The notes: a model not told the origin generated them from the sequence alone. 64,000 bases of DNA from Welwitschia mirabilis (GCA_051453625.1 JBOZIK010000001.1:65956115-66020114), one strand, 5' to 3'. Shown: positions 13,594-27,330, numbered from the stretch's first letter. Program-made: numbers and translations.

Positions 13594-15060
13594 TCCTACC
13601 TTACTTTGACCAATTTACTACCACGAATTAAGATATATAAAGAGTTTAAGAACACTAACTACATGTTGTAAAATATAAAAAAGATTTGGATATTGATTTT
13701 TCATTATTTTCTTTAGCTCTTGAGTAGCTTCATGAAATTATAATTACTTCACTTTATCTTTACTTGATGGATCTCCATATTTCACAAATTGATAGTTCAT
13801 TGGTTCATCAGTACTTTTGGCTTTTCTATGATTAAACAATCAAGTTTCACCTAAATATGAGGACAATTTAACACATAAGAAAGACCCATAATATATGTTC
13901 TTAGCATACATACATAAAAATGATCATGCATGTGTAATAATCGAGGAGGGAGAGTAATCTTGTATGTAATGTTTCTAATGCTTTTTAATAATTTAAATAT
14001 TATAATGAATTAAGGAGCTAATTTTAATCTCTTAAATCCTTTTATTACTATTTTCATTGGTAACACTTTAAGAAACATATGATCATCTATTTTGAACTCA
14101 AGATCTCTTATTTGATAGTGCACATATATCTTTTTTTTGTCTACTACTTTTTTGAGTGTATTCTTAATTACTTTTATTTTAATTTCCATGTTTTATAATG
14201 TTTCTAGTTCTATAATTAATTTGTCTTTAGGTTTTATTCATGAAGCGGGTTCTCTGCATTTTTTTCCATATAGGGCTTCAAATAAAGCCATTTGAATTAA
14301 ACTTACATAAATATAATAATATACAAATTCTATCAATGGTAGGTACTCTTATTAACTCTTAGAATTATCTAAAATATGTGCTCTAAGAAAATCTTCTAAA
14401 ATTTAATTAATATTTCTTACTTAATCATTTATTTGAGGATGAAATGCAATGGTCATATTTAACTTTGTTCCTAAATGTATTTCTAATTCTTACTAAAATT
14501 TAAAAGCAAATTTTGAATCTCTCTCAAAGATAATTAATAAAGGCACATCATGAAACCAAACAACATTTTGAATATATACTTTAGTGATATCCTAAGTATC
14601 ATAAGTAGATTTTTTTGGAGTAAAATGTATTAGCATATTTACTATATTATTTATCACTGTAATAAACTCATTATCTTTTAAATTTTTACAAGTCCTAAAA
14701 TAAATTTTATGTAAATCACATCCCATTTATATTTTATAATATTATAATGTAAAGTAATCCTACTAGATTTCTATGTTTCACTTTAACTTATTAACAATTA
14801 ATACATCTTAATACAAATTATACTATACTTTTTTTCATCCCTCACTATCAAACTTTTTGCTTTTTATTTTGATATGTTATATTTACTATAAATTTACTTA
14901 CTATATGTAGATTATAAAATTTAAACATTAGCTTATGTATAATTCCATCTATATTAGAAGGTAAAAATTTTCCCTTGAATTTGATAATGTCATTTGAATT
15001 AATACTAAAATGCTTTAAATCTATTGATTTTTCTAATTAGCCCTTTAATTTTTAAAAATT
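13594..15060 (-). pseudogene. Element M integrase and C-terminal tail remnant
   Basis: Decayed gypsy integrase read right to left. The reverse strand at about 14220-14295 gives a relic of the APYEALYGRRC motif (here ALFEALYGKKC), diagnostic of the integrase C-terminal half. At 14570-14650 it gives a relic of the block around VDRLTKSAHF, with the Asp before R replaced by Asn. The segment next to the LTR (13650-13960) matches the pol C-terminal tail seen in element E at 31860-32225. A purine tract (reverse of 13594-13611) touches the LTR as the expected polypurine tract. Multiple stops and frameshifts make it non-functional. Confidence 0.7.
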
Positions 15061-16310
15061 TTACTTTTTCTCTAGGTTCTTTTAAAATAATGATAAAAAT
15101 TTGGCTTTAAACTTTTTTGATTACTTTGAAATAATCTCTTCTACTAAGAGCATCTCCAACCTTATTTCTCTTACCTTTATGGATAAAATATCTAGATCAA
15201 AATCACATAGAAATTCTATCTATCTTTTTTTTTCAAGGTTTAGGTTTAATTAAGTAAAAATGTATTTTAGACCCTTATGATCTATCCAAACTTAAAACTT
15301 TACATCATACAAATAATGATTAAAGAAGAAATTACTATAACTAATCCAAGATCACGGATAGGATAATTTCTCTTATATTGTCTTAATCCATAAGCAATTA
15401 CTTTTCCATATTATTTAAGAGCTACTTTAAAAATTTCTTTAGACATTAGTATAAATTAAAAGGATCTTTGAATCATTTGGTATTACTAAGACTAGAGCAC
15501 TAGTTAAGAACTTTTTAAGTGTTTATGTTTTTTTTAAGGCTCATTAATGAAGAAGTTATCTTAGCGAATTTAAATATGAATTGATGATAGTTCCTAGTAA
15601 GACTAAGAAATCTTTTAAACTTAATAATATTTATAAGATTTGACCATTTTTTAATTACTCTAACTTTATCTTGATGAACTAAAATACCTTTTTGAGATAC
15701 TACATAACCTAGAAATTGAATGGATTCCTTTCAAAAAGATCATTTTTTCATGTTAGCATATAATTGGTGATTTTGTAAAGTCTATAGTATTATTATTAAG
15801 TGTTTCTTATGCTCTTCATACATGTTGAAATAAATGAGAATAAAATTAATAAATACTATAAGAAAATGAATCAAGGTATAATTAAAAGATGTAACTCATC
15901 CTCTAATTACTATAAGAACATTGTTAAATTAAAATGCATAACAGTGAACTTCTAATGCTCATAGTGAGTTTTAAATGCATTTTTTTGAATATCTTCTTTT
16001 TTAATTTTAACTTGATGATATTTAGATTTTAGATTAGCACTTAACAATAGCTTAGCTTTTTGGAGCTAATAAAAAATATCATCTATTCTTAGTAGTGGAT
16101 ACCAGTTCTTGATGATAATCTTGTTTAGTTATCTATAATTAAGGAATAATCTTAGTGTTTTATCATTCTTCTTTATAAATGATACTTATACTCCNNNNNN
16201 NNNNTGAAGCCTTTTTCTAAGTGTTATTCAAGTTGAATTTTTAATTCTTTCATTTTTATAAATGGGATTTTATATGGTGCTTTAAAACTTGGTTGGATTC
16301 CTAGGATCAA
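15061..16310 (-). pseudogene. Element M reverse transcriptase and RNase H remnant
   Basis: Reverse-strand frames show, from right to left, the RT entry motif (IPGIQPSFKAPY at about 16262-16310), the palm region with the catalytic loop near 15835-15870, the thumb (EEHKKHL, near 15790) and RNase H ending near 15150 in a relic of the FLCDFDL block. The RT loop, normally FIDDIL, reads FINFIL, so both catalytic Asp are lost. A 10-N gap lies at 16195-16204. Frames are broken throughout. The order RT, RNase H, integrase is the Ty3/gypsy order. Confidence 0.75.
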
Positions 16311-16833
16311 TTTAATGGAAATGTTAACTTTCCAAAGGGGTGGACTTCGTTCTAATTCTATTATAAATACATTAAAATATTTTTATAATGTTAGTATATT
16401 CTTTACTAAAGTTTCTTCTTCCTTTAAGTTAACTAATTTTAGATATAGCATATCAATTAGTGATTCCCTCATAATTTCTCTTTTTATATGCTTTGTATCT
16501 ATTACATTCTTGACTACTGATTTGTAATGACCTTGAAATCTTAGTCTTTAATCATGATTCATCATTTACACTTAATGTTTTTCATAATTTATAATTGCTC
16601 TATTCTACATTAACTAGTTCATAGTCAAAATAATATTGTATTTTTCTAAGTTAATAATAATTAGTTGTATTAAAAAGTCTTCCCACTTATACATGAAGTA
16701 AAATTTTGAAATTGCTAATTAATTTTGGACATGAAGCCATTTGCTAGCTCTATGAATCCCTTAATTATAGTATAATATATTTTTTTTCTTACAATAATCC
16801 AAAGAGATATAAAGCAATAAGTTACTCCATAAT
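16311..16833 (-). pseudogene. Element M protease-region remnant
   Basis: The reverse strand aligns with the protease region of E (27061-27330), including a relic of the block before NMNWL at about 16600-16700. It is cut at 16833 by insertion of element E. The rest of M's gag/protease side resumes at 36216 (or 36972). No intact DSG catalytic triad was seen. Confidence 0.6.
16829..16833. repeat. Target-site duplication of element E, left
   Basis: ATAAT directly precedes the LTR start at 16834. The right flank is ATAAC at 36216-36220 and ATAAT at 36972-36976 in the duplicated right junction. Five bases is the usual gypsy target-site duplication. Confidence 0.6.
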
Positions 16834-17750
16834 TATCATATCCCATACTTTGTAAACCTTATTTCAATTAAGGTTTTAATAAAATGAATAATTATTTTTA
16901 TTTAAGTTCTTATGAAATAAGATATTACTTTAAAATTAACCTTAGTTTGTAATCTTGATAGATTACCATGAAAATTATAAAAATTATGTTAAAAGGTTTT
17001 TTATGAGAAAATCTATCCAGATGTTTAAAATTAGATAATCCCATTATGTGAAGAATTAAAATCACATGATAAAACTAATAAATTAAAAGTTTCAAGAGGA
17101 CATAATAATATCTTTTACGTTCTTTTTACTCATTTATATTATTTGTAAATGTGATAGATGTACTATAGTATGAATAAATATTTTTTTCTTTATGTTATAT
17201 GATTAATAGATTTTATGAATTTTAAATACATGAGCATTTAAAAAAGTACATGCACTTTTACTAAGAACCAAGAATGATAAATGAGTAGATTTACTCTACT
17301 ATGATTTTTATATTCTTGAGATGTGTAAGGACACTTTCTTCATAGCATACACATTGCTTTACTCATTGGAATTGAAGAGTTTATCTCACTGTGACATGTG
17401 ATCATCTTTAAATTTGTGAATTTATTCTTTTGATGTATGTTTTGGATGAATTAAACTTACTTATGAGTCTATGAAGGATTAAAAAAAGCTAGTATGAGAA
17501 AATGATGCATGTAATTAACCTTACTAATTAAAGAAAGAAGATTATTCACCCTAGTTAGGTGCATAAGTCATATATGATCTACTTATATACTTCAATATCA
17601 TTTAGTACTTATCCCATTTATTAGTATTAAATTATGTTATTTTATGATCTTTAGCTATCTATCTTTCGTTATTTATATATAGAGACCCTTTCCTCTCTTA
17701 TTAAAGGAGATACTTTTCTTCTATTTCATATAAGTGTATTTCTTTTTTCA

Positions 17751-17817
<67 letters not shown>

Positions 17818-19660
17818 TACTTGTAGAGCTTAAAAGATTAAAGCTAAAGAACTATTAAGTTTGGATCTTTATCATCTTTAACTGTCAAGGTCTTACTAAT
17901 CTTTTTAAGTAAGCTCTTATTCTTATTGTTCACATGATATCTGCTTTCTATTAGAATGATGTGATATTGTATAATGAAATTATTTACAGCTTTTTTGCAA
18001 TTATGTTATAACATATTATTCCCTCCCATGAGCTGTTACCAAGATATTATAGTAAGATATGAAGGTTCTCTTTTACTTGATGATAGAGATTAATAATGGA
18101 TGATTATAATCAAGTAACCAAAGGTTCACTATTTAAAACAAATTATTTATTTTAGTATTATTATGCATTAGGACCATATTATCAAGGGTAAAATATAATC
18201 CTCAAAGATCTCTTTAGGCGAGTACTCTTTTATGGGGGTCCCAAGGCTTATAAACAATGGTTTTTAAAAAATTGATTTGATTTTTCTTTTTATAATGATT
18301 TTTATTTCTATAATTTATTTTTCTTTCCGTAATTAATTAATTAGTATATCCATTATTTTAATGATCTAAGTTATTATTTAACTCATTATAAAAACTTTAT
18401 CATATTTTTGTTATGGCAAAAATTAAATTTTCAGAATAGAGATATAGGATAAAAATATCATATCTTATTAATTAGTAGGTATTAAATTAGTGAAATTTTT
18501 TAAATAAGTCTAGGATTGTGTTATGAATGTAAAAATGTAAAAAAAGTAATTTTTCAAATGGATAATTATTTTTAAAAAAGTTATTTATTAAAATACATTA
18601 CAAAATAAATGCAGAAAAGAGTAAGCAAGTAATTTATGTTTTTGTACCTATTTATTAAATTATCTATAAACTTGAACATTCTAAGTTGTAAAAATTGAAT
18701 AATATTTTCCAAACATTTTAAATCATTTAAAAACTCAAAGTATTTTGAAAGTTATGATCATTTTAATGTAGTGTAGTAGGATTATAGTTTTAGAAAATTT
18801 GATAGTTCTTTAACCTTAAATGATAACCTTCAAAAAATATTTTTAGAATTCCAAGATAGTTTAAATTTTGTCTTGAGAACCTTATTATGTATCTAGTTTC
18901 TTTTTTCTTCATAATTAATTAATTATTAATTTTTACCTATGATGTCTCCTTAGAGTCGAAAAATGTTATAATGAATCTTTAAAATTATAAAAGAACTATT
19001 ACATAATTTTTTTAGAAAAATTAAGTATATAAAATATGTTTTTATCAGTAAATTTAAGTTAAATTACCTATAAATGATATTTATTTATAGAAGTACCTTT
19101 TTTAAACTTTTTTCTTTATCTTACCTTAAATGTGTATGCTTGTAAGAGTTTTTTTTATTTTAGTAGTTTAATTAACATAAATAGTCTTTAGCTTATCAAT
19201 TTTTTTAATTGACTTATAATGTAGTCATATAAATCTTGAATAAATATTTATAGCTGAATCATTATGTTTAAGTTATACTTTCTTTGTTTACCTTCTTTAC
19301 ATCAATTCATGGATATTGTTATATGAGTATGAAAAAATGTTTCTAGGATTGGCATAGCTCTAGGCATGTTTTAGTTTCTTTAAGTACATCATTAAGATGT
19401 TATTTGATACATTTTGGATCTTTTTATTATTATTGAAAGAAAATGAAAATAATATTTTTTTAATTTAGATAGAAAAGAAAAGAATATTTCCTTTATCTAC
19501 GTTTTTATTATTGTAACCTTGAAAATAGAAATGTCCTTATATGCTTGCTTTCTTTTTATGGTTATTTCTATAAAATTAACTAAATAATGATTAGAATTAT
19601 TATAACTAAGTAAATAATTAATTAAATATCCACATTAGTTAGAATTATTTAAATCATTGA
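16834..19660 (+). mobile_element. Element E, outer 5' LTR (truncated at a gap)
   Basis: Plus-strand LTR of the same family as M. It starts as TATCATATCCCATAC (TG decayed to TA) and is homologous to 19968-23772 and 32285-36215. It covers roughly the first 2.8 kb of a 3.6-kb LTR before the gap at 19661-19760. The TATA box is TATATATAG at 17674-17682. A long (CA)n lies just downstream. Its left flank supplies the target-site duplication that matches the far right end of E. Confidence 0.75.
17752..17815. repeat. (CA)32 microsatellite inside LTR
   Basis: About 64 bp of uninterrupted CA repeats, 70 bp downstream of the LTR TATA box. The matching position in the other E LTRs has a plain pyrimidine tract (20880-20920) or a compound CT/CA tract (33642-33815). 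Confidence 0.95.
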
Positions 19661-19760
19661 NNNNNNNNNNNNNNNNNNNNNNNNNNNNNNNNNNNNNNNN
19701 NNNNNNNNNNNNNNNNNNNNNNNNNNNNNNNNNNNNNNNNNNNNNNNNNNNNNNNNNNNN

Positions 19761-19967
19761 TTCATCATGATTTGAGCCATAACTACTTAGTAATCTAAAG
19801 GTTTATTTCATGAATTTATAATATATAATTAAAATCAAAGATTTATTATTGGATGATTCAAGTTAGACCTTTAAACTTGATTCTTATCTCAATCTCAATT
19901 TTAGTTTAGTTAAAACCCTTACAAAAGTTTGTTTTAACACTGTTTAGTCTTTTAGCTCGATTTACAC
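19761..19967. other. Unplaced segment between two LTR copies
   Basis: About 200 bp between the gap at 19661-19760 and a second LTR start. I could not match it by eye to M or E. It is either the true flank of the second LTR, which would imply another insertion, or a misjoined contig end. Confidence 0.4.
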
Positions 19968-22900
19968 TATTATATACTATATTTTGTAAACCTTATTTAC
20001 TTAAATAATAAGTATATTAAGATTTTAATCAAATGAATAATTATTCGTATTTAAGTTTCTTATGAAATAAGATGTTATTTTAAAATTAACCTTAATTTAT
20101 AATCTTTGTAAATAACCTAAAAATATAAAAATTATGTTAAAAGGTTTTTTATGAAAAACTCTATCCAAACATTTAAAATTAGGTAATCCCCTTATGTCAA
20201 GAATTAAATCACATGATAAGACTAATAAATTAAAAGTATTAAGAGGACATAATAATATATTTTTTTATCTTATTTACTCATTTATATTATTAGTAAATGT
20301 CATAGATGTACTATATTATTAATAAATACATTTTTCCTTGTATTATATGATTGATATATTTTATGAATTTTTAAATAGATGAGCATTTGAACAAATACAT
20401 GCATTTTTACCTAGAACTAAGAATAATAAATGAGTAAATTTACTCTACCATTGATTTTATGTTCTTGAGATATATAAAGGCACTTTTTTTTTATAGCATA
20501 TCCATTGATTTATTCATTAGAATTGAAGAGTTTATCTAATTGTGTCATGTGACAATCTTTAATTCTTCTTTTGATGCATGTCTTGGATGAATTAAACTTA
20601 ATTATGAGCCTATAAAGGATTAAAAAAAGTTAACATGAGGAAATGATATATGTAATTAACCTTGCTAATTAAATCAAGAAAATTACTCACCCTAGTTAGG
20701 TGCATGAGTCATATATATGGTCTTTTTATATACTCCAATGTCATTTATTACTTATCCCACTTATCAATGATAAATTATGTGATTTTATGATCTTGAGCTA
20801 TGTTTCTTTTTTTATCTATATATAAAGATCCTTTCCTTTCTTATTAAAGGAAATACTTTTCTTTTATAAGTGTATTTCTTTTTTTCTCTCTTTTTCTTTC
20901 TTTCTCTTTCATTTTTTTTCTTGTCAAGCTTGAAGATTTGAAGCTTGAAGCTAAGAAACTCTTAAGTTTGGATCTTTATCATCTTTAACTATTGAGGTCT
21001 TACTAATCTTTCTAAGTAAGATCTTACTCTTATTATCATATGATCTCTTTTTCTATTAGAACAATGTGATATTTCATAATGCAATTATTCATAGCTTTTA
21101 TGCAATTATGTAATAAAATATTATTCCCTTCCATTATCTCTCACCAAGACATTATAGTAAGATATAAAGAGTCTCTTGTGGTTGGTGATAGAGGATTACT
21201 AATGGATGATTATATTCAAGTGATCAGAGGATTTACTATTAAAAAAAAGGAAAACGAAATTTGGATACCCATGTTTATTTTAGCATTATATTTTTTTTAT
21301 CTATTATGCATTTGGACCATCTTATTAAGGATAAAGTATAATCCTCAAAGATCTCTTTAGGCTAGTACTCTTTGATGGAAATCCTAAGGCTTATAATAAA
21401 TGATTTTTTTAAATTGATTTGATTTTTATTTTTACAATGATTTTTATTTCTATAATTGATTTTTCTTTTTGTAATTAATTNNNNNNNNNNNNNNNNNNNN
21501 NNNNNNNNNNNNNNNNNNNNNNNNNNNNNNNNNNNNNNNNNNNNNNNNNNNNNNNNNNNNNNNNNNNNNNNNNNNNNNNNTTTTTTTAAATTGATTTGAT
21601 TTTTATTTTTACAATGATTTTTATTTCTATAATTGATTTTTCTTTTTGTAATTAATTAGTTAGTATGTCCATCATTTTAATGATCTAAGTTATTATTTAA
21701 CTATTTGTAAAAACTTTATCATATTTTTATCATGGCCAAAAATTAAATTTCCAGAATAGAGAAATAGGATAAAAACATTATATCTTATTAATTAGTGAGC
21801 ATAAATTAGTGAAATGTTTTCTATAAGTTTAAGATTGTATTATGAAAATGAAAATGTAAAAATAGTAATTTTTTAAAGGGAAAATTATTTTTTTAAAAAT
21901 TATTTGTTAAAATACATTAGAAAATAATTGTAGAAAATAGTCAGTAAGTAATTCATGTTTTTGTATCTAATTATTAATATATATATATAAACTTGAGCAT
22001 TTTAAGTTGTAGAGATTGAATAATATTTCCAAAAAATCTAGAATCATTTAAACACTCAAAGTAGTTTAAAAGCTATGATCATTTTAGTATAGTGCAGTAG
22101 GTCTATAATTTTAAAAAATTTAATAGGTTTTAACCTTGAATGATAATGCTAGAAATGATATTTTTAAAATTCCAAGATAGTTTAAGTTAGATTCTAAGAA
22201 ATTTATTATGTGTCTAGTTTTTGAAAAAGTACTATAATTCATTTTTAATTAATTATTTATTAAGTTTTAACTATAATTTCTCCTTAGAGCCCAAAGATGT
22301 TATAATTAATGTTTAAAATTATAGAAAATTTATTACATAAAGTTTTATAGAGGAATTAAATATATAAAATATTTTTCAATCATTAAAGTTAATTTAAATT
22401 ACTTATAAGTAGTATTCATTTGTAGAAATACCTCTTTTACGCTTTTTCTTTAGCTTACTTTCAATGTGCGTGCATGTAAGAGTTTTCAGTTTAGTAATTT
22501 AAGTCACATAGATAGTCTCTAGCTTATCACTAATTTTTATTAACTTATAATATAGCCATATAAAATATTGGATAAATACTTATATCTTAACAACTATAAT
22601 TGAGATATACTTTTTTATTTGCCTTCTTTACACCAATTCATAGAGACTGTCATATGAGCATGAAAAAATGTTTCTAGGATTGGTATAGCTCTAGGTTTAT
22701 TTTTGTTTCTTTAAGTACATTGTGAAGATCTTATTTGATACATTTTAAACATTGTTATTATTATTGAAAGCAAAAAAAGTTTATTTTATTTAGATAAAAA
22801 AACAAAATAATATTTCCTTTATTTAGGTTTTTATTATTGTAATCTTAAAAATAGAAATGTTCTTATATTCTTGCTTTCTTTTTATGGTTGTTTCTATAAA

Positions 22901-23772
22901 ATGAACTTAATAATGATTAGAATTATTATAATTAGGTAAATAATTCTTTAAATTCCCACATTAGTTAGAATTGTTTGCATGAATTTATGTGGTGTATTCA
23001 TCAAATAAGACAAAATTAAGATAATTTTGATAATATTCATCTCCACACTTAGATTTCATCACTAAGGTGGGTTGTATTGTAATTTTCTTATAATACCCTT
23101 TTATAAGTGAACTCGACTGCTACTCACCTATCCTACCCATGTATAAAGTTACTCCAACTTAATACCATAAGCCCTTGACATCGATGGATCATGTTACACC
23201 ATCTAGAGATGCTTCAAAGAAGTGGGGATCATTTGTAAGAATGAATACACCTCACCTACTACCTGTCATCTATATTGGAAACATATCAAGATGAAGTGAA
23301 AGCCTATAGAGTTGAGCCTAGCCATATTTATATAGTTTAAAACCTAAAGTAGAATTAACTCATATTTAGAGGGTGACTAGATATTGAGTTGAAATGTCAT
23401 TAATTAGAGTTACAATCTTCTATTATTTTGGTTAGGTATTGTCCTTAGAATTTATCCATGTATATTGATAATAAGTTTACATTATCCATAATTATTCATA
23501 AGATAACTTTTATGTGATGAAAAACTAGGAAGAAATGGAGGACACAAACTTATGACATCCCCATTATTTACAAACCAAAATAACCTAAAAATTAATTATA
23601 GATAAATATATAATGTTAATATGATTTGTCTTTCTTAGAATATAGAAATTCTAATTGAGGAGTAAGTAGAACTTACTCTTAGGTTTTTTTGTATCTATTA
23701 GGTAAAAATATATTAGAGAAGAAAGGAAGGGGGGAAAGGTGCTTAATTAGGATAAGAGAAAAGAGAGTGTCA
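19968..23772 (+). mobile_element. Element E, inner 5' LTR
   Basis: A complete LTR in plus orientation. It starts as TATTATATACTATATT, a decayed form of the family start, and ends as GAGTGTCA at 23765-23772. It includes a 100-N gap (21481-21580) flanked by an exact 77-bp duplication. The TATA region is at 20815-20826. The internal leader of E follows immediately, so this LTR is physically joined to the coding part. The expected PBS is missing at the junction. Confidence 0.8.
21404..21657. repeat. Exact 77-bp duplication flanking a gap
   Basis: 21404-21480 and 21581-21657 appear identical and lie directly against the two edges of the 100-N run. This is the signature of two overlapping contig ends that were scaffolded without merging. 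Confidence 0.85.
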
Positions 23773-25439
23773 GGTTAACTTAAATAATACTTATGTTAAG
23801 TACTTATAAATTTATAAGAATATAAATTCAATTATAGTTTTAACAATCTTTCTCTTTAATAATTATAAAGTTATTTATAACATAACAACCTTAATTCCTA
23901 ATAGCTATAAAGTTGGTTATATTCCTAATAATTTTAAACTATGAGTAAAATCAATTATATCCTTGACAATACTAGATTCTAAGATAACTTCAACTTCAAT
24001 ATAAACATGAGTTTAGTTATATCTTCTAATAACTATGAATCTCATTATATCTATAATTTTCTTACTCTCTAAATATCTACCAAATTACATTTATGTTAGC
24101 CCTAATATGTATAAATATTACATTAATTATAATCTTAGCATCTTAATAATTCTAGATGTTGACTATATTTGCAATAGTTCTAAAGTATTCATAAGTTTAA
24201 CTATAATATTAACTCGTAGATGATCATTGTGATAATCATATTTATGATAATTCTAAATCTATAAATGAAATAAGAAAAATGATCAATTCAAGTCATTAAG
24301 GATTCTATTGCCTTACAATTATAGATTATAATCACTTATAAGAATTCTAATTATCTTAAGAATTTAGTACAATGACCTTATATGATTCCTTAAATAGCTT
24401 AATCTTTTACAAAACAAATTTAAATCCATAAATAATATCTTATAAATAGGTATCCTTGAAAATAATCAAATCTACAATCATCTTATTCATTCTAAATTAT
24501 ATGGTCATATAACTTTAAAGTAAAAACTTATATTCATAACTTATAAATTTTATTTATTAAAATAAAGAAAGGGAATAAACTTGATTATGTATTGTAAGAT
24601 ATAAATAATGACTCATCACATCATAATAATAACCATATCCTTCCTAAGATTATAAAATATTTCTAAGTTTAATTTTTAATAATATTTATCGTATCTCCAA
24701 ATATAATCTCATAACAATTGTCCATTCTATCAAATGCCTCATTATTGTCTATTAAACATTAAGACTAGGTTAGTTGTACCAAGTAATCAACATTAAGAGA
24801 ATATATAAGTGANNNNNNNNNNNNNNNNNNNNNNNNNNNNNNNNNNNNNNNNNNNNNNNNNNNNNNNNNNNNNNNNNNNNNNNNNNNNNNNNNNNNNNNN
24901 NNNNNNNNNNNNCTTATAAATAGGTATCCTTGGAAATAATCAAATCTACAATAATCTTATTCATTCTAAATTATATGGCCAGATAACTTTAAAGTAAAAA
25001 CTTATATTCATAACTTATAAATTTTATTTATTCAAATAAAGAAATGGGATAAACTTGATTATGTATTGTGAGATATAAATAATGAATCATCACATCATAA
25101 TAATAACCATATCCTTCCTAAGGTTATAAAATATTTCTAAGTTTAATTTTTAATAATATTTATCGTATCTCTAAATATAATCTCATAACAATTGTCCATT
25201 CTATCAAATGCCTCATTATTGTTGATTAAACCTTAAGGCTAGGTTAGTTGTACCAAGTAATCAACATTAAGAGAATATATAAGTGACTCAACAATCTAGT
25301 AATGGAAACTAGCCACTATTCAACCTTAACCTAGAAGCATTGATGAGGTTTTTCATCTAGTTCCTATTATAAATAATAAATCAAGGTCAAAACTCATAAG
25401 TAAATAATGGTATAAATAAACTTAAGGAAGTGGGTATGA
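23773..25439 (+). other. Element E untranslated leader
   Basis: Homologous to M's leader on the minus strand (about 38000-39136). The first bases (GGTTAACTTAAATAATAC) match the sequence that follows the PBS in M. The leader has loosely repeated 40-50 bp phrases (variants of CTATAAAGTTGGTTATA at 23830-24060). 24439-24812 is duplicated as 24913-25286 around a gap. No convincing coding region is present. A short open frame near 24035 is shared with M's leader but has no recognisable domain. Confidence 0.65.
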
Positions 25440-26445
25440 GGAAATTAATTCAAATGTTTATTAAGATAAATACACTTAAGTTTGTAGGAGGTTCTAATAC
25501 TTTCAAACAAAAAGCATGACTAAGTGATGTTGAAAATGTTATAGGTACCTTAGGAAGTGATGAATATGGAAATAATTCATTATCTATTTATATATTACAA
25601 GGAGAAACTAATTTATGATGGGAAACAAAAATAACCAAGTTAACATATCTAATACTTTTATGGAGAAACTTTGAGCATATCTTTAAGGAGAGGTACATTA
25701 TCAAGTTCTATATTAGCTAGACAATTATAGAAGTCTACAATCTAAAATAATCCCAAAATGTAATTAGAGCATCTCATAAATGTAAATTTGTGAAATTATC
25801 AAGATATGTATCACATATGCATCTAGATGAAGAAGCTAAAGCAAATCTCTTTATTGATAGTCTTCTCCCTTCTATTGCTACTAAAGTATCCATTTTTTAA
25901 CCTAAGAGTCTATTAGAGGTTGTTGAAAAGGCAAAGATAGAAAAACAAAACTGGTAGAGACAATAAGAAATTAAGAAAATAATTCTCCAGAGGGGCATAT
26001 CCTTAATTAAAATTGATTACAAAATGTTTTATTAAAATAAGAATTAACACTTCAATAAAAATAATGTCAGTAGTAGTAATAGCAAAAATGGAAATTTTAA
26101 TTAACTAAAGTAGAATCTATTCAAAATAAATTGGAATGTTTCTAGTCAAAGCCATGCAAGTAATCAACCTTATAGATCCAACTTCAAATAAATTCCTAGT
26201 TAGTAATACTACCAAAACTAGTAAACTATATATCACTACTACTATTGTAATTGAAATCATAGCATAAAAGAATTCCTATTATGTAATAAAGACCTTTTTA
26301 AATGACAATCAAAAATGCCTCAAGGATTAAAATTTGTTCCTAAATCAGTAGGATGACTTTGATTAGTAGTAGATAATTAAGGGTGTAATTTTAAAGCTCT
26401 ATCCTAGAAGGAAAGGCTTTAATTAATAATGAAAAAAATAATTAT
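25440..26445 (+). pseudogene. Element E gag remnant
   Basis: Decayed Ty3/gypsy capsid of the retrotransposon gag family. Translation of 25790-25960 retains the blocks LSRYVSHMHLDEEAKA and EVVEKAKIE, typical of plant chromovirus gag. The upstream part (25456-25700) has stops where Trp codons are expected, for example in the YWW-like block near 25615. A nucleocapsid zinc-knuckle relic lies near 26245-26280, with the Cys/His pattern degraded. The end is cut by the gap at 26446, and the C-terminal half is repeated after it. Confidence 0.75.
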
Positions 26446-26545
26446 NNNNNNNNNNNNNNNNNNNNNNNNNNNNNNNNNNNNNNNNNNNNNNNNNNNNNNN
26501 NNNNNNNNNNNNNNNNNNNNNNNNNNNNNNNNNNNNNNNNNNNNN

Positions 26546-27060
26546 AAAGGATAAAGATAGGAAAAAAAAAATAGTAGAGGTAATAAGAAATTAAGAAAAG
26601 AATTCCTCCACAGGGCATATCCTTAATTCAAATTGATCACAAATGTCTTATTAAAATAAGAATTAACACTTTAATAAAAATAATATCAGTGGTAGTAATA
26701 GCTACAATGGGAATTTTAATTAACCAAAGTGGACTCTATTAAAAATAAATTGGAATGTTTCTAGTCAAAGCTATGTAAGTAATCAACCTTAGAGATCCAA
26801 GTTCAAATAAATTCCTAGTTAGTATCAGTATGAAAACTAGTATACTAGAAATCACTACTACTATTGTAAGGAAAATCATAGCATAAAAGAATATCCACTA
26901 TGTAATAAAGACCTTTTTAAATAACAATAAAAAATACCTCAAGGATTAAGAAGTTTTCCTCAATCAGCAGGATAACTTTGATCAGCAGTAGATAATCAAG
27001 CAGTGTAATTTCAAAGCTCTATCATAGAAGGTAAGGATTTAATATTTAATAAATAAGTAA
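26546..27060 (+). pseudogene. Element E gag C-terminal part, repeated after a gap
   Basis: Second version of 25927-26445. The zinc-knuckle relic is clearer here (YYYCKENHSIKEY at about 26864-26902) but lacks the full CX2CX4HX4C spacing. It joins the protease region downstream without a gap, so this copy belongs to the contiguous gag-pol. Confidence 0.65.
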
Positions 27061-27330
27061 TTATTTTATTTGATTATTAATTAACACATTGTTTTATGTC
27101 TTTTAGAATTATTATAAGAGAGAAATTATGTTGTGCTTCAATCAAGGGATGCAAAGAGGTAGAAAATGAATTTATGTCTAAAGTTAATCATCAAGTCTAA
27201 AACTATACTTTCTTTATAAGTTGAGGAGATTTTTAGATACAACTAATTGTTATTGATTTAGGAAAATACAATGTTATTTTAAATATGAATTGGTTAATTT
27301 AGAATAGAGCAGTTATAAATTGTCAAAAGC
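27061..27330 (+). pseudogene. Element E aspartic protease remnant
   Basis: Retropepsin-type region between gag and RT. The C-terminal block reads VIDLGKYNVILNMNWL at about 27252-27300, matching the conserved part before GMDWL in plant gypsy proteases. The catalytic DSG region near 27110 is not recognisable. Stops interrupt it. Confidence 0.6.
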
